The position numbers and the translations under genes were made by a program. DNA of 64,000 bases. Source: Actinomycetota bacterium. GTDB taxonomy: Bacteria; Actinomycetota; Actinomycetes; Streptosporangiales; Streptosporangiaceae. Shown piece after piece: positions 31,826-40,597 of this stretch. Positions within the stretch are counted from its first letter, which is position 1; the number at the start of each line of letters is the position of its first letter. The notes under the pieces are model-generated. The model saw only the letters and a list, made by a program, of their open reading frames with translations. It ran no database searches and had not been told where the DNA came from. The DNA lies in the NCBI GenBank assembly GCA_027314515.1, contig DAHVAR010000091.1:1-64000 (forward strand), read 5' to 3'.

Positions 31826-33340
31826 ATGCGCAAGCTAAGCGTTAGGACTCGGTGGGCGGTTCCGGTCGGCGTTGTCGCGGTGACCGGCATCGTCATCGCG
31901 GCAGCAGCGGTGGCCAGCGCGGCGGCGGTGCCATCGCTGCCGTCCCGGACGCCGCGGCAGTTGCTGACCGAGATCGCGCAGGGCATGGCGACGCCACTAG
32001 GCCCGCTGACGGCGACCGTGCAGCAGACCGCCAACCTCGGCTTCCCGGCGCTGGCGCTGCCCGCGCAGGAAGGCGGCGCTAGCGGCCCCTCGGCTGGCCC
32101 GCAGTCCGTCACCATTTGGTACCGCGACCCGCGGCACGTCAGAGTGGCCGAGCAGGTGCTGGCGGGCGAGACCGACTTGCGCCGCGATGGCCGCACGCTG
32201 TGGGTGTGGAACAGCAAGACGCAGACCGCGACGCGGTACATGCTCCCGGCCCGGAAGTCGCACGGCGGCTCCGGGCCGGCTGGCGGCTCCGTGCCGGGAA
32301 CGCCGTCGGCAGCCGCGGCGCAGCTACTGACGGCGATCGGGCCGACGACCGTGGTCAGCGTCCAGCGCAACGTCTACGTGGCCCGGCGTGCCGCTTATCA
32401 GCTGTCGCTGGTGCCGCGCAGCAGCAAGTCACTGGTCGGCAGCGTGGTGATCGCGATCGATGCCAGGCGTCACATACCGCTGCGAGTCGAGGTGTACCCG
32501 CGAGGCTCGTCGACGGTCGCCTACAGCATCGGCTTCACCGCACTGTCGTTCGGCCCGCCGGCGGCATCCAACTTCAACTTCACCCCGCCGTCCGGTGCGA
32601 CCGTGAAGAAGGTGACGGTGCCGGGCAATCTCACGTCGATCCTGGGCCAGGCCGTCCCCGGCGCCGCCGGCCTCGGCAGCCTGGTGCCCGGCGCGCCGGG
32701 TGCCGGCCTCGGCAGCCTTTCGTTCGGGCCTGGCGCCCACGGCAGCGTGACGCCCGCTACCGCCAGGCTGATCACCGGCATGCTGGCACCGGCCAAATTG
32801 CCCAAGTTCTTGCCTGCACTCCCGCCGCAAGTGCGCAGGCAGATCGAGGCACAATTCGCCAAGAGCCTGCCGGCCGGCCTGAGCAAAGCGCGGCGGGCGG
32901 CCTTGATCAAGGCGTTCGCCAGGCATCTCCTCGGCCGCCGTCCCCTCAGCCGGGGTGTCATCGCTCAGCTCGGGACCAACGCTGGCCCCGCCACGGCCGC
33001 GCCGCGCGTTATCGGCGCCGGCTGGCTGTCGGTTGTCGCCACCCCGCCGAGCCCGCAGGTGGCCGCCGCGGTCAGGCTCGCGCTGCACGGCAGCCCGGGG
33101 GCAGGCCAGTCGTCGCCGGCCTACAACTCGGCACCGGCGGTGAGCCCGCCGGCCGGGCAGGTTCTGGCCGCGTTGCCGGCTCTGCTGAGGGCGGCGACCC
33201 CGGTGCACGGCACGTGGGGCCGCGGCTGGCTGCTGCAGACCGCACTGGTGAACGTCCTCGTCACCACCAAGGGGCAGATCCTGGCCGGTGCCGTCACCCC
33301 CTCGGTGCTGTACGCCGACGTGGCCGCCGACGCGGGGTGA
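31826..33340 (+). CDS. LolA-like / DUF2092-type exported protein associated with an ABC transporter
   Basis: N-terminal signal/TM and LolA-like beta region 'VTIWYRDPRHVRVAEQVLAGETDLRRDGRTLWVWNSKTQTATRYML'. Confidence 0.65.
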   Translation: MRKLSVRTRWAVPVGVVAVTGIVIAAAAVASAAAVPSLPSRTPRQLLTEIAQGMATPLGPLTATVQQTANLGFPALALPAQEGGASGPSAGPQSVTIWYRDPRHVRVAEQVLAGETDLRRDGRTLWVWNSKTQTATRYMLPARKSHGGSGPAGGSVPGTPSAAAAQLLTAIGPTTVVSVQRNVYVARRAAYQLSLVPRSSKSLVGSVVIAIDARRHIPLRVEVYPRGSSTVAYSIGFTALSFGPPAASNFNFTPPSGATVKKVTVPGNLTSILGQAVPGAAGLGSLVPGAPGAGLGSLSFGPGAHGSVTPATARLITGMLAPAKLPKFLPALPPQVRRQIEAQFAKSLPAGLSKARRAALIKAFARHLLGRRPLSRGVIAQLGTNAGPATAAPRVIGAGWLSVVATPPSPQVAAAVRLALHGSPGAGQSSPAYNSAPAVSPPAGQVLAALPALLRAATPVHGTWGRGWLLQTALVNVLVTTKGQILAGAVTPSVLYADVAADAG

Positions 33341-34323
33341 GCTTGTCGGCCCAGCTAGCTGGCGCTATACATGCCAGCACCGAGACGGATGCCGGGTTCG
33401 CGGTCACCAGCAGCGGGCTGAGCAAGCGCTTTGGCGGCGGTCAGCTAGCCGTCGACCAGATCGACCTGGCGGTGCCGGCCGGATCGGTCTACGGCTTCCT
33501 CGGGCCGAACGGCTCCGGCAAGACCACGACGATCCGCATGCTGCTCGGATTGATCCGGCCGACCGCGGGAAGCCATGCAATGCTCGGGCTGCCGATGCCC
33601 GGCCGTCAGGCCGATGCGCTGCCGCTGGTCGGGTCGCTGGTCGAGGGACCGGCGTTCTACCCGCACTTGTCTGGGCGGGCGAACCTGACGCGCCTCGACG
33701 CTGCCGACGCCACGGCCGACGCCGCGACCGCGCGACGCCGGATCGACGCGGCACTGGCCAGGGTCGGGCTGCTCGGGGCGGCAGACAAGCGCTACAAGGC
33801 GTACTCGCTCGGCATGAAGCAGCGGCTCGGCATCGCGACCAGCCTGCTGCGGCCACGGCAGCTGGTGATCCTGGACGAGCCGACGAACGGCCTGGACCCG
33901 CAGGGCACCAGGGAAGTAAGGGCGCTCATCAGGCAGATCGCGGCGGACGGGACCACCGTATTCGTGTCCTCGCACCTGCTCGCCGAAGTCGAGCAGGTGT
34001 GCACGCACGTGGGCGTGATGCGGGCCGGCCGCCTGGTCTACCAGGGGTCGCTGGCGCAACTGCGCGGGCAGGCCGGGCTGCTCGTCCGGACACCCAAACC
34101 GGAACTGGCCGCTCAGGTCCTTGCCGAACTCGGCCTCGCCGGGATCCGGCAGGGCGACGGCGCCGATCAGGAAGTGACCGCGGAGCTCGGCGCCATGCTG
34201 CCCGAGGTCATCTGCGAGCGGCTGGTGCTGGCCGGCGTCCCGGTGGCCGGGCTGGAGACGCCGCGCCGCAGTCTTGAGGATGAGTTCGTCGAGCTGACCG
34301 GCGAGGGTTTCGATGTCGATTGA
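33337..34323 (+). CDS. ABC transporter ATP-binding protein
   Basis: Walker A 'GPNGSGKTTTI', signature 'YSLGMKQRLGIA', Walker B 'LVILDEPTNGLDPQ'; GTG start overlaps the previous stop (GTGA). Confidence 0.94.
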   Translation: MSLSAQLAGAIHASTETDAGFAVTSSGLSKRFGGGQLAVDQIDLAVPAGSVYGFLGPNGSGKTTTIRMLLGLIRPTAGSHAMLGLPMPGRQADALPLVGSLVEGPAFYPHLSGRANLTRLDAADATADAATARRRIDAALARVGLLGAADKRYKAYSLGMKQRLGIATSLLRPRQLVILDEPTNGLDPQGTREVRALIRQIAADGTTVFVSSHLLAEVEQVCTHVGVMRAGRLVYQGSLAQLRGQAGLLVRTPKPELAAQVLAELGLAGIRQGDGADQEVTAELGAMLPEVICERLVLAGVPVAGLETPRRSLEDEFVELTGEGFDVD

Positions 34324-35248
34324 ACAAGGCGACCGGGCGCTGCCGCAGGCGGCTGGCGGTGCAGTGGCCGTTCGCCCGCGGCTTGACTGGCCGGACGAGC
34401 CGCGGCTAGCCCAGAGGAACCCCGTTTCCGCCTGGTTGCGGTTCTTTGCTTCCGAGATCCGGCTGGTCTTCGGCCGTCCGCGGAACCTGGCCCTGCTCGG
34501 CGTGCTCGGGTTCGTGCCGGTGTTCTTCGGGGTCGTGTTCCGGCTGACGATCTCCTCGGTCGACGGCGGCGGCGGTCCGCCGTTCCTGAATCAGCTAGCC
34601 GGCAACGGGGTGTTCCTCGCGCTGGTCGTGCTCACGGTCATGCTGACCGTGCTGCTGCTGCCGCTGAGCGCCGCCGTTGTGTCCGGCGACGCGATCGCGG
34701 GGGAGGCCGCCCTCGGCACGTTGCGCGGCTTGCTCACCGTCCCGGCTGGCCGGACCAGGCTGCTCGCCGTCAAGTACGCGGCGATCGTCGTGTTCAGCCT
34801 GGCGGCTTGCCTGCTAGTCGCGGCCATGTCGCTGGTCATGGGCCTGATCCTGTTCCATGTCGGCCAGGTCACGCTGTTGTCAGGCACGACCGTCTCGCTC
34901 GGGGCTGGCGTGCTGCGGGTGCTGGCGGTCGCCGTCTTCGCCGCTGCCGCGATGGCCTCACTCAGCGCGATCGGGCTGGCTGCCTCGACCCTGACGCAGC
35001 ATCCGGTGGGCGCCATCGCCGGGGTCCTGATCGTCACCGTGGCCAGCGAGATCTGCGACCAGGTGCCGCAGCTGTCGGCGATTCACGCCTACCTGCCGAC
35101 GCACTACTGGCTGAGCTGGGACGGGCTGTTCCGGTCGCCGACCGACTGGTCCGGCGTGGAGCACGGGCTGGTTTCGTTCGCGGTGTACGCGGTGATCTTC
35201 GGTTCGATCGCCTGGGCGAAGCTGACCTCAGCCGACGTCAGCAGCTGA
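34313..35248 (+). CDS. ABC transporter permease
   Basis: Six-TM ABC-2-like protein overlapping the ATPase gene. Confidence 0.85.
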   Translation: MSIEQGDRALPQAAGGAVAVRPRLDWPDEPRLAQRNPVSAWLRFFASEIRLVFGRPRNLALLGVLGFVPVFFGVVFRLTISSVDGGGGPPFLNQLAGNGVFLALVVLTVMLTVLLLPLSAAVVSGDAIAGEAALGTLRGLLTVPAGRTRLLAVKYAAIVVFSLAACLLVAAMSLVMGLILFHVGQVTLLSGTTVSLGAGVLRVLAVAVFAAAAMASLSAIGLAASTLTQHPVGAIAGVLIVTVASEICDQVPQLSAIHAYLPTHYWLSWDGLFRSPTDWSGVEHGLVSFAVYAVIFGSIAWAKLTSADVSS

Positions 35249-35330
35249 GAAATAGGGCGTCCAGGGCCGGTCATCCACAGCAGGGCGCGGCCGTCCCGCG
35301 CTCGCGCCCGGCAGGCGATAGCGTGCACTA

Positions 35331-37421
35331 GTGCCCACTGAGCTGCCCGAGATCGGCGTCCTGCTCAAGGCGGCGGTGTCCGGGATCCGCGGCGCGCAGC
35401 GGCCGGGACAAGTCGCGATGGCCGAAGCGGTCCTGCAGGCGATCCAGGCCCGGCGGCATCTGGCCGTGCAGGCCGGGACGGGAACGGGCAAGTCGCTGGC
35501 CTACCTTGTGCCCGCGGTCCGGCACGCACTGGGCGAGCAGGGACAGACGGTCGTCATCTCGACCGCCACGATCGCGCTGCAGCGCCAGCTCATCGAGCGC
35601 GACCTGCCCCGGCTGTCGGCGGCGCTGGCGGACCTGGTGGGCAGGGAGCCGGTGTTCGCGATTCTCAAGGGCCGGCGGAACTACCTGTGCCTGAACAAGG
35701 TGCACGGCAGCGCGCAGGACGAGCCCGCGGACTCGCTGTTCGACGCGCGATCGGTATCGGCGATCGGGCGGCAGGTGACCCGGCTGCACGACTGGGCGGC
35801 GACGACCGACAGCGGGGACAGGGACGAGCTCGTTCCCGGCGTGGACGACCGTGCGTGGCGGCAGGTGTCGGTCAACGCGCGGGAGTGCATCGGCGCGGCG
35901 AAGTGCCGGTTCGGCAGCATGTGCTTCGCCGAGCGGGCACGCGAGGCGGCCGGCGAGGCGGACCTCGTGGTGACGAACCACGCGCTGCTCGCCATCGACG
36001 CGATCGAGAACAACATCGTGCTGCCCGAGCACGATGTCGTGGTCATCGACGAGGCGCACGACCTGGTCGACCGGGTCACCAGCGTGGCATCCGGCGAGCT
36101 GTCCGCGGCAGCCGCCGACGCGGCGGCCCGCCGGTGCGGCAGGCTGGCGGCGGAGGAGCTGTCCGGCCGGCTGCGTGCCGCGGCCGAAGGCCTCGAGCTG
36201 GCGCTGGCCGACACCCCGGACGGCCGTCTCGACGTGCTGTCCGAGCAGGTTGAGGAGGCGCTCACCGTCGTCAGGGACGCGGCCGCGGCGTGCGCGGCTG
36301 ACCTGCGCAGCCAGTCCGGCGGCGACGACGACGCCGAGCGGCTGACGGCTACCAGAGTCGCGACCGTGGCGCTGGACGAGGTGGCGGAGAACGCCACCCG
36401 GATCATCGCCGCCTACGCCGAGCAGATCGCGGCCAGGCCCGAGGTCGTGTGGCTGGACCGGCCGGCCGGGGAGGAGCCCGCCCGGCCGGACACCCTGCGG
36501 GTGGCGCCGTTGCAGGTCGGCACGCTGCTCGCGGAGCGGTTGTTCAAGCCTCGCACGGTGGTCCTGACGTCGGCGACGCTGACCCTCGGCGGATCATTCG
36601 AGCCGCTAGCGCAGCAGTGGGGCTTGCCGCAGCTGGGCACGCCCGACCGCGCTGCCCGGGCCGCAGTGCCGCCAGTGCCCGCCGCGGGCGAGTCCGGCGG
36701 GTCGGCCGAGTCCGGCAGCGGTGAGCCTGATGCGCCCGGGCTCAACTGGACCGCGCTCGATGTCGGCTCGCCGTTCGACCACCGCCGCAGCGCGATCCTG
36801 TATATCGCGCGGCAGCTTCCGCCGCCAGGCCGCGACGGGCTGTCCGCCGGTTGCCTGACCGAGTTGCGCGAGCTGATCGAGGCGTCCGGCGGGCGGACTC
36901 TCGGACTGTTCTCCTCGATGCGGGCAGCGCGGCAGGCGGCCGACGCGCTGCGCGGCGAGATCGGCGTGCCGCTGCTGTGCCAGGGGGAGGACTCGACCGG
37001 GCTGCTGGTCAGCAAGTTTGCCGCGGACGAGCAGAGCTGCCTGTTCGGCACGCTGTCGCTCTGGCAGGGCGTCGACGTGCCGGGCCGCTCGCTCCAGCTT
37101 GTCGCGATTGACCGGATCCCGTTCCCCCGGCCGGACGACCCGCTCGCCTCGGCCCGGCAGCGGGCGGTCGCCGCGCACGGCGGTAACGGCTTCATGGCCG
37201 TGGCGGCGGCGCAGGCCGCGCTGCTGCTGGCGCAGGGCACTGGCCGGCTGCTGCGGACCGTCGACGACCGCGGGGTGATCGCCATCCTGGACCCGCGGCT
37301 GGCGACCGCCCGGTACAGCGGTTTCCTGCGGGCGTCGCTGCCGCCGTACTGGAGCACCTACGATGCGCAGGTCGTGCGCAGCGCATTGCGGCGGCTGGCC
37401 GCGGCGCCGGCGAAGGCCTGA
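35331..37421 (+). CDS. DinG/XPD-like ATP-dependent DNA helicase
   Basis: 'AGTGTGKSLAYLVPAV', 'VVIDEAHDLVDRV', Cys cluster region 'NYLCLNKV...CIGAAKCRFGSMCF', C-terminal 'QGTGRLLRT'. Confidence 0.92.
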   Translation: MPTELPEIGVLLKAAVSGIRGAQRPGQVAMAEAVLQAIQARRHLAVQAGTGTGKSLAYLVPAVRHALGEQGQTVVISTATIALQRQLIERDLPRLSAALADLVGREPVFAILKGRRNYLCLNKVHGSAQDEPADSLFDARSVSAIGRQVTRLHDWAATTDSGDRDELVPGVDDRAWRQVSVNARECIGAAKCRFGSMCFAERAREAAGEADLVVTNHALLAIDAIENNIVLPEHDVVVIDEAHDLVDRVTSVASGELSAAAADAAARRCGRLAAEELSGRLRAAAEGLELALADTPDGRLDVLSEQVEEALTVVRDAAAACAADLRSQSGGDDDAERLTATRVATVALDEVAENATRIIAAYAEQIAARPEVVWLDRPAGEEPARPDTLRVAPLQVGTLLAERLFKPRTVVLTSATLTLGGSFEPLAQQWGLPQLGTPDRAARAAVPPVPAAGESGGSAESGSGEPDAPGLNWTALDVGSPFDHRRSAILYIARQLPPPGRDGLSAGCLTELRELIEASGGRTLGLFSSMRAARQAADALRGEIGVPLLCQGEDSTGLLVSKFAADEQSCLFGTLSLWQGVDVPGRSLQLVAIDRIPFPRPDDPLASARQRAVAAHGGNGFMAVAAAQAALLLAQGTGRLLRTVDDRGVIAILDPRLATARYSGFLRASLPPYWSTYDAQVVRSALRRLAAAPAKA

Positions 37422-37589
37422 CCGACCGGCGAGGCGGAAGGCACAGCAGCGCACTGGGGAGATGCCGGCAACACCGCCGGCTTCGCTTGCAAGGTTTCGA
37501 ACCCTGGAAGGCCGATGTCCGCGGATCTAGCGCGAGGGCCGCAGATCGAAATCCCGTTGCCCGCAGATCTAAAGCCCGACACCCTTCTT

Positions 37590-37830
37590 CGCGCCAGGAG
37601 CAGCGGGCTCAAGAAGGCCGACTACCTCGCGCGAATCGCCTGCGGCGGCTATCCGGGTGCATTCCGAAGGGACACCCCGGGGCGCCGCAACCGACTCTTT
37701 TCCAGCCACCTGAACGACATCATGGTGCGGGATGTCAGGCAGGTCGCGAAGATCGAGCGCGCATCGGGTCGATGCCCGTCGCGTTGGCCGAGTTTGGCAA
37801 GGCGGCTCCGTCGTGCTGCAGAACGCGATC
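37590..37830 (+). pseudogene. frameshifted remnant of a DUF4143-type AAA ATPase
   Basis: Frame of 37515: 'LKKADYLARIACGGYPGAFRRDTPGRRNRLFSSHLNDIMVRDVRQVAKIER', then continuity in another frame 'RIGSMPVALAEFGKAA'; no Walker region present. Confidence 0.6.
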
Positions 37831-37993
37831 GCCGACGATGCGACGATCGCGGCGGTTTCTTGCGGGTGTCGCTGGCGCCGGACTGGAGCGCCTACGGCCG
37901 GCACTATCGCCGGGCCAGTTTGCAATGTCAAGGCGCGAGCTTGCCGTCGTGATCCCGCCAGCAATGCCCGTTCCCGGCCCTGATCCTGGGGTT

Positions 37994-38524
37994 ATGAGAA
38001 CACTGGCAGATTCAAGGACGAGCTTTGAAGTGCGCGCTATCACGCCTGACGTGCTCGCCGAGTTGCGCAACGCGGACGATGCAGGCAACGCTGCGGTCTT
38101 GCGGACCGATCCCGACGGTGGCGCGCCGCTGCGCTGCTGCCTGCGGCGGACCTGGCCGGGCGAGCACGTAGCGCTGGTGTCTTACGCGCCGCTGCGCCGG
38201 TGGGCCAGCGAGACCGGCGCGCAGCCGGGCCCGTATGACGAGGTCGGACCGGTCTTCATTCATCCGGCAGAGTGCGACGGGCCAGACGGGACCGGGTATC
38301 CGGCGGCGTTCGCGACGAGCGCTCGTGTGCTGCGCGCCTACCACGCCGACGGCCACATCCTGGGCGGGCGGCTGGTGGCGGGTGATCCGGACGGTAGTCC
38401 GGTGCCGGTCGAGTCAGCGCTCGCGGAGATGTTCGCCGAGCCGGCCGTGGCGCTGGTGCACGGCAGGGCCGTCGAGTTCGGGTGTTTCACCTTCGAGGCG
38501 CGCAGGGTGCGCGAGCTCGGCTAG
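37994..38524 (+). CDS. DUF1203 domain-containing protein
   Basis: 'PLRCCLRRTWPGEHVALVSYAPLR', 'GPVFIHPAECDG', 'RAYHADGHILGGRLV', 'HGRAVEFGCFTFEARR'. Confidence 0.85.
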   Translation: MRTLADSRTSFEVRAITPDVLAELRNADDAGNAAVLRTDPDGGAPLRCCLRRTWPGEHVALVSYAPLRRWASETGAQPGPYDEVGPVFIHPAECDGPDGTGYPAAFATSARVLRAYHADGHILGGRLVAGDPDGSPVPVESALAEMFAEPAVALVHGRAVEFGCFTFEARRVRELG

Positions 38525-38538
38525 GCCGAGGCGGCGGG

Positions 38539-38581
38539 AGCCGTGCTGCGCTGTCCTGGCCAGCGGCGCAGCACGGCTTTT
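38539..38581 (+). terminator. intrinsic terminator after the DUF1203 gene
   Basis: 13-bp perfect stem AGCCGTGCTGCGC/GCGCAGCACGGCT followed by a short T run. Confidence 0.75.
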
Positions 38582-38590
38582 GCGTGCTCG

Positions 38591-39589
38591 TTACAGGACG
38601 TCGTGGCCGGGGTGGGGCTGGTCAGGCAGCGGCGTGCGCACTGCCGGGATCGTGCCAAGCCGGCCGGCCTGGTAGTCCTCGAAGGCCCGGACGAGTTCCG
38701 CCCTGGTATTCATCACGAACGGACCGTAGGCCGCGACCGGTTCGCGGATCGGCTGTCCGCCGAGGACCAGCACGTCCAGCTTCTCGCCCGGGCCGTCCAT
38801 GATCCGCTGCGCGCCGAGCGTCAGCACGTCACCGGCGCCGAACACGGCAAGCTGGCCGGTCCTCACCGGGCGCCGGGCAGCGCCGACCGTCCCCGAGCCG
38901 GCCAGTACGTAGCCGAGTGCGTTGAAGTCCGGCCGCCAGGGCAGCCGGAACTCAGCGCCCGGCTCCACGGTCACGTGCAGGAGAGTGATCGGGGTATGGG
39001 TGACGCCAGGGCCCGCATGCCCGTCAAGCTCGCCGGCTATAACCCGTACCAGGGCGCCGCCATCGGCGGAGCTGAGCAGCGCCACCTGACCAGCGCGAAT
39101 GTCCTGGTAGCGCGGCGGGGCCAGCTTCAGCCGGGACGGCAGGTTCACCCAGAGCTGGAAGCCATGGAACAGGCCACCGCTCATCACCAGGTCTTCGGGC
39201 GGCTCTTCGATGTGCAGGATGCCCCCGCCGGCGGTCATCCACTGCGTGTCGCCGTTGGTGATCAGGCCGCCGCCGCCATTGGAGTCCTGATGGCGGAAGA
39301 CGCCGTCGATGATGTAGGTCACGGTCTCGAAGCCGCGGTGCGGGTGCCAGGACGTGCCCTTCGGCTCGCCCGGCGCGTAGTCGACCTCGCCCATCTGGTC
39401 CATGTGAATGAAGGGATCCAGTGCCCGCAGTTCGACGCCGGCGAAGGCGCGGCGAACCGGGAAGCCCTCGCCCTCGAACCCGGACGGTGCTGTCGTGACC
39501 GACAGGACGGGCCGGTCCGCGGCCGTTGCCGGATCCGGTTCGCTGATGCGCGGGAGCACCAGGATGTCTTCGACTGTCACCGCTGGCAT
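38591..39589 (-). CDS. pirin family protein
   Basis: 'FIHMDQMGEVDYAPGEPKGTSWHPHRGFETVTYIIDG', 'HIEEPPEDLVMSGGLFHGFQLWVNLP'. Confidence 0.95.
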   Translation of the reverse strand: MPAVTVEDILVLPRISEPDPATAADRPVLSVTTAPSGFEGEGFPVRRAFAGVELRALDPFIHMDQMGEVDYAPGEPKGTSWHPHRGFETVTYIIDGVFRHQDSNGGGGLITNGDTQWMTAGGGILHIEEPPEDLVMSGGLFHGFQLWVNLPSRLKLAPPRYQDIRAGQVALLSSADGGALVRVIAGELDGHAGPGVTHTPITLLHVTVEPGAEFRLPWRPDFNALGYVLAGSGTVGAARRPVRTGQLAVFGAGDVLTLGAQRIMDGPGEKLDVLVLGGQPIREPVAAYGPFVMNTRAELVRAFEDYQAGRLGTIPAVRTPLPDQPHPGHDVL

Positions 39590-39759
39590 GGCGTCCTCCG
39601 TCTACTAGTCTGCCTGGTCAGCCGGCGCCTGTCGGCCGCTGGCCCGCCGCAGGGAACATTGATTGAATGCGCAACATTCCCTGTGGCGAGCAGGAATCCC
39701 AATAAAGCCGACATAGCGCGCCGTCACGTCAACGGACTGCCAAGTTGAGCCCACGCGAC

Positions 39760-39776
39760 AGTGATCTGTGTCACAT
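39760..39776. promoter_or_regulatory. CRP/FNR-family-like palindrome AGTGATCTGTGTCACAT
   Basis: Matches TGTGA-N6-TCACA except the first base. Confidence 0.45.
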
Positions 39777-39905
39777 AATGAAACCAGCTTCGGTAGCGTG
39801 GCGTCAGATCCTCATCACGCACCGTGATGCCCCCGATATGACTCCGGCTGGTCAGCTGCGACAGGCGGTCTGGCCAGCCGGCTTCCACCACAGTGAATAA
39901 CCGAG

Positions 39906-39948
39906 CGCCTCGTGCCCTGTCCCGCTTCCGGGGACAGGGCACGAGGCG
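39906..39948. terminator. 18-bp perfect stem-loop 3' of the TetR gene
   Basis: CGCCTCGTGCCCTGTCCC - 7-nt loop - GGGACAGGGCACGAGGCG. Confidence 0.75.
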
Positions 39949-39964
39949 TTGCGCTGCGGTCACG

Positions 39965-40597
39965 TCACAGCGGCAGGCCCTGCTCGAGGTGGGCCAGCGC
40001 CTTGTCGATGCGCCCGAACAGCCCGGCCACGTCGGACATCCCGTCGGCAGTCCAGGTGTCCTCGCCGTAGCTGGTCGTGACGGACATGATCACGCCGATG
40101 ACAGCGCCGGCCAGGTTGCGCACCTCGAAGTCGTCGGCGCTCCGGCCCGTTCGCCTGGCAATCGACTCCGCTATCTGGTTAATCGTCCGGACGAACTCGT
40201 CGACTGCCCGCGCCCGCACTTCGGGAACAGTTGCCGCCAGCTCCGCGGTGTCCCGGAACCGGACCAGGTCCTCCGGGCTCAGTGACGCCAGGGTGGCGGC
40301 GGAGGCGGCACGGAACGCGGCGATCGGGCTCAGCTCAGGCGGCTGGGCCGCGAGCGCCTCAGCCGTGACGATATCCAGGTCGTCCTGCAGAACCACGTCT
40401 TCCTTGGTGGGGAAGTACCGGAAGAACGTGGCCGGCGAGACTTCCGCCGCATCGGCGATCTGCTCGATGGTCGTGGCAGCATAGCCCTGCTCGCGGAAGA
40501 GCCGGAGCGCCTGCTGCCGGATGGCAACGCGCGTCCTGGCCTTCTTTCGCTCGCGGAGGCCCGGCTGCCGGGCAGCCATGTCGGTCATGCCAGTCAT
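39965..40597 (-). CDS. TetR family transcriptional regulator
   Basis: 'RVAIRQQALRLFREQGYAATTIEQIADAAEVSPATFFRYFPTKEDVV'; ATG at 40597 overlaps the MFS stop. Confidence 0.95.
   Translation of the reverse strand: MTGMTDMAARQPGLRERKKARTRVAIRQQALRLFREQGYAATTIEQIADAAEVSPATFFRYFPTKEDVVLQDDLDIVTAEALAAQPPELSPIAAFRAASAATLASLSPEDLVRFRDTAELAATVPEVRARAVDEFVRTINQIAESIARRTGRSADDFEVRNLAGAVIGVIMSVTTSYGEDTWTADGMSDVAGLFGRIDKALAHLEQGLPL

Noticed and set aside
32116-33336. N-terminal half of the 735-aa ORF 32116..34323
   Set aside because: It is the alternate frame of the LolA-like gene; the ABC ATPase homology only starts after GTG 33337.
37475-37510. ggtttcgaaccctgg considered as a tRNA T-arm remnant
   Set aside because: No acceptor, D or anticodon arms can be assembled around it.
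37487-37993. N-terminal extension of the 345-aa ORF ending at 38524
   Set aside because: DUF1203 similarity begins at ATG 37994; the upstream part fits a decayed DUF4143 remnant better.
39724-39963. 79-aa minus-strand ORF in the pirin-TetR gap
   Set aside because: No recognisable motif, crosses the 18-bp hairpin stem and the CRP-like site; more likely non-coding.
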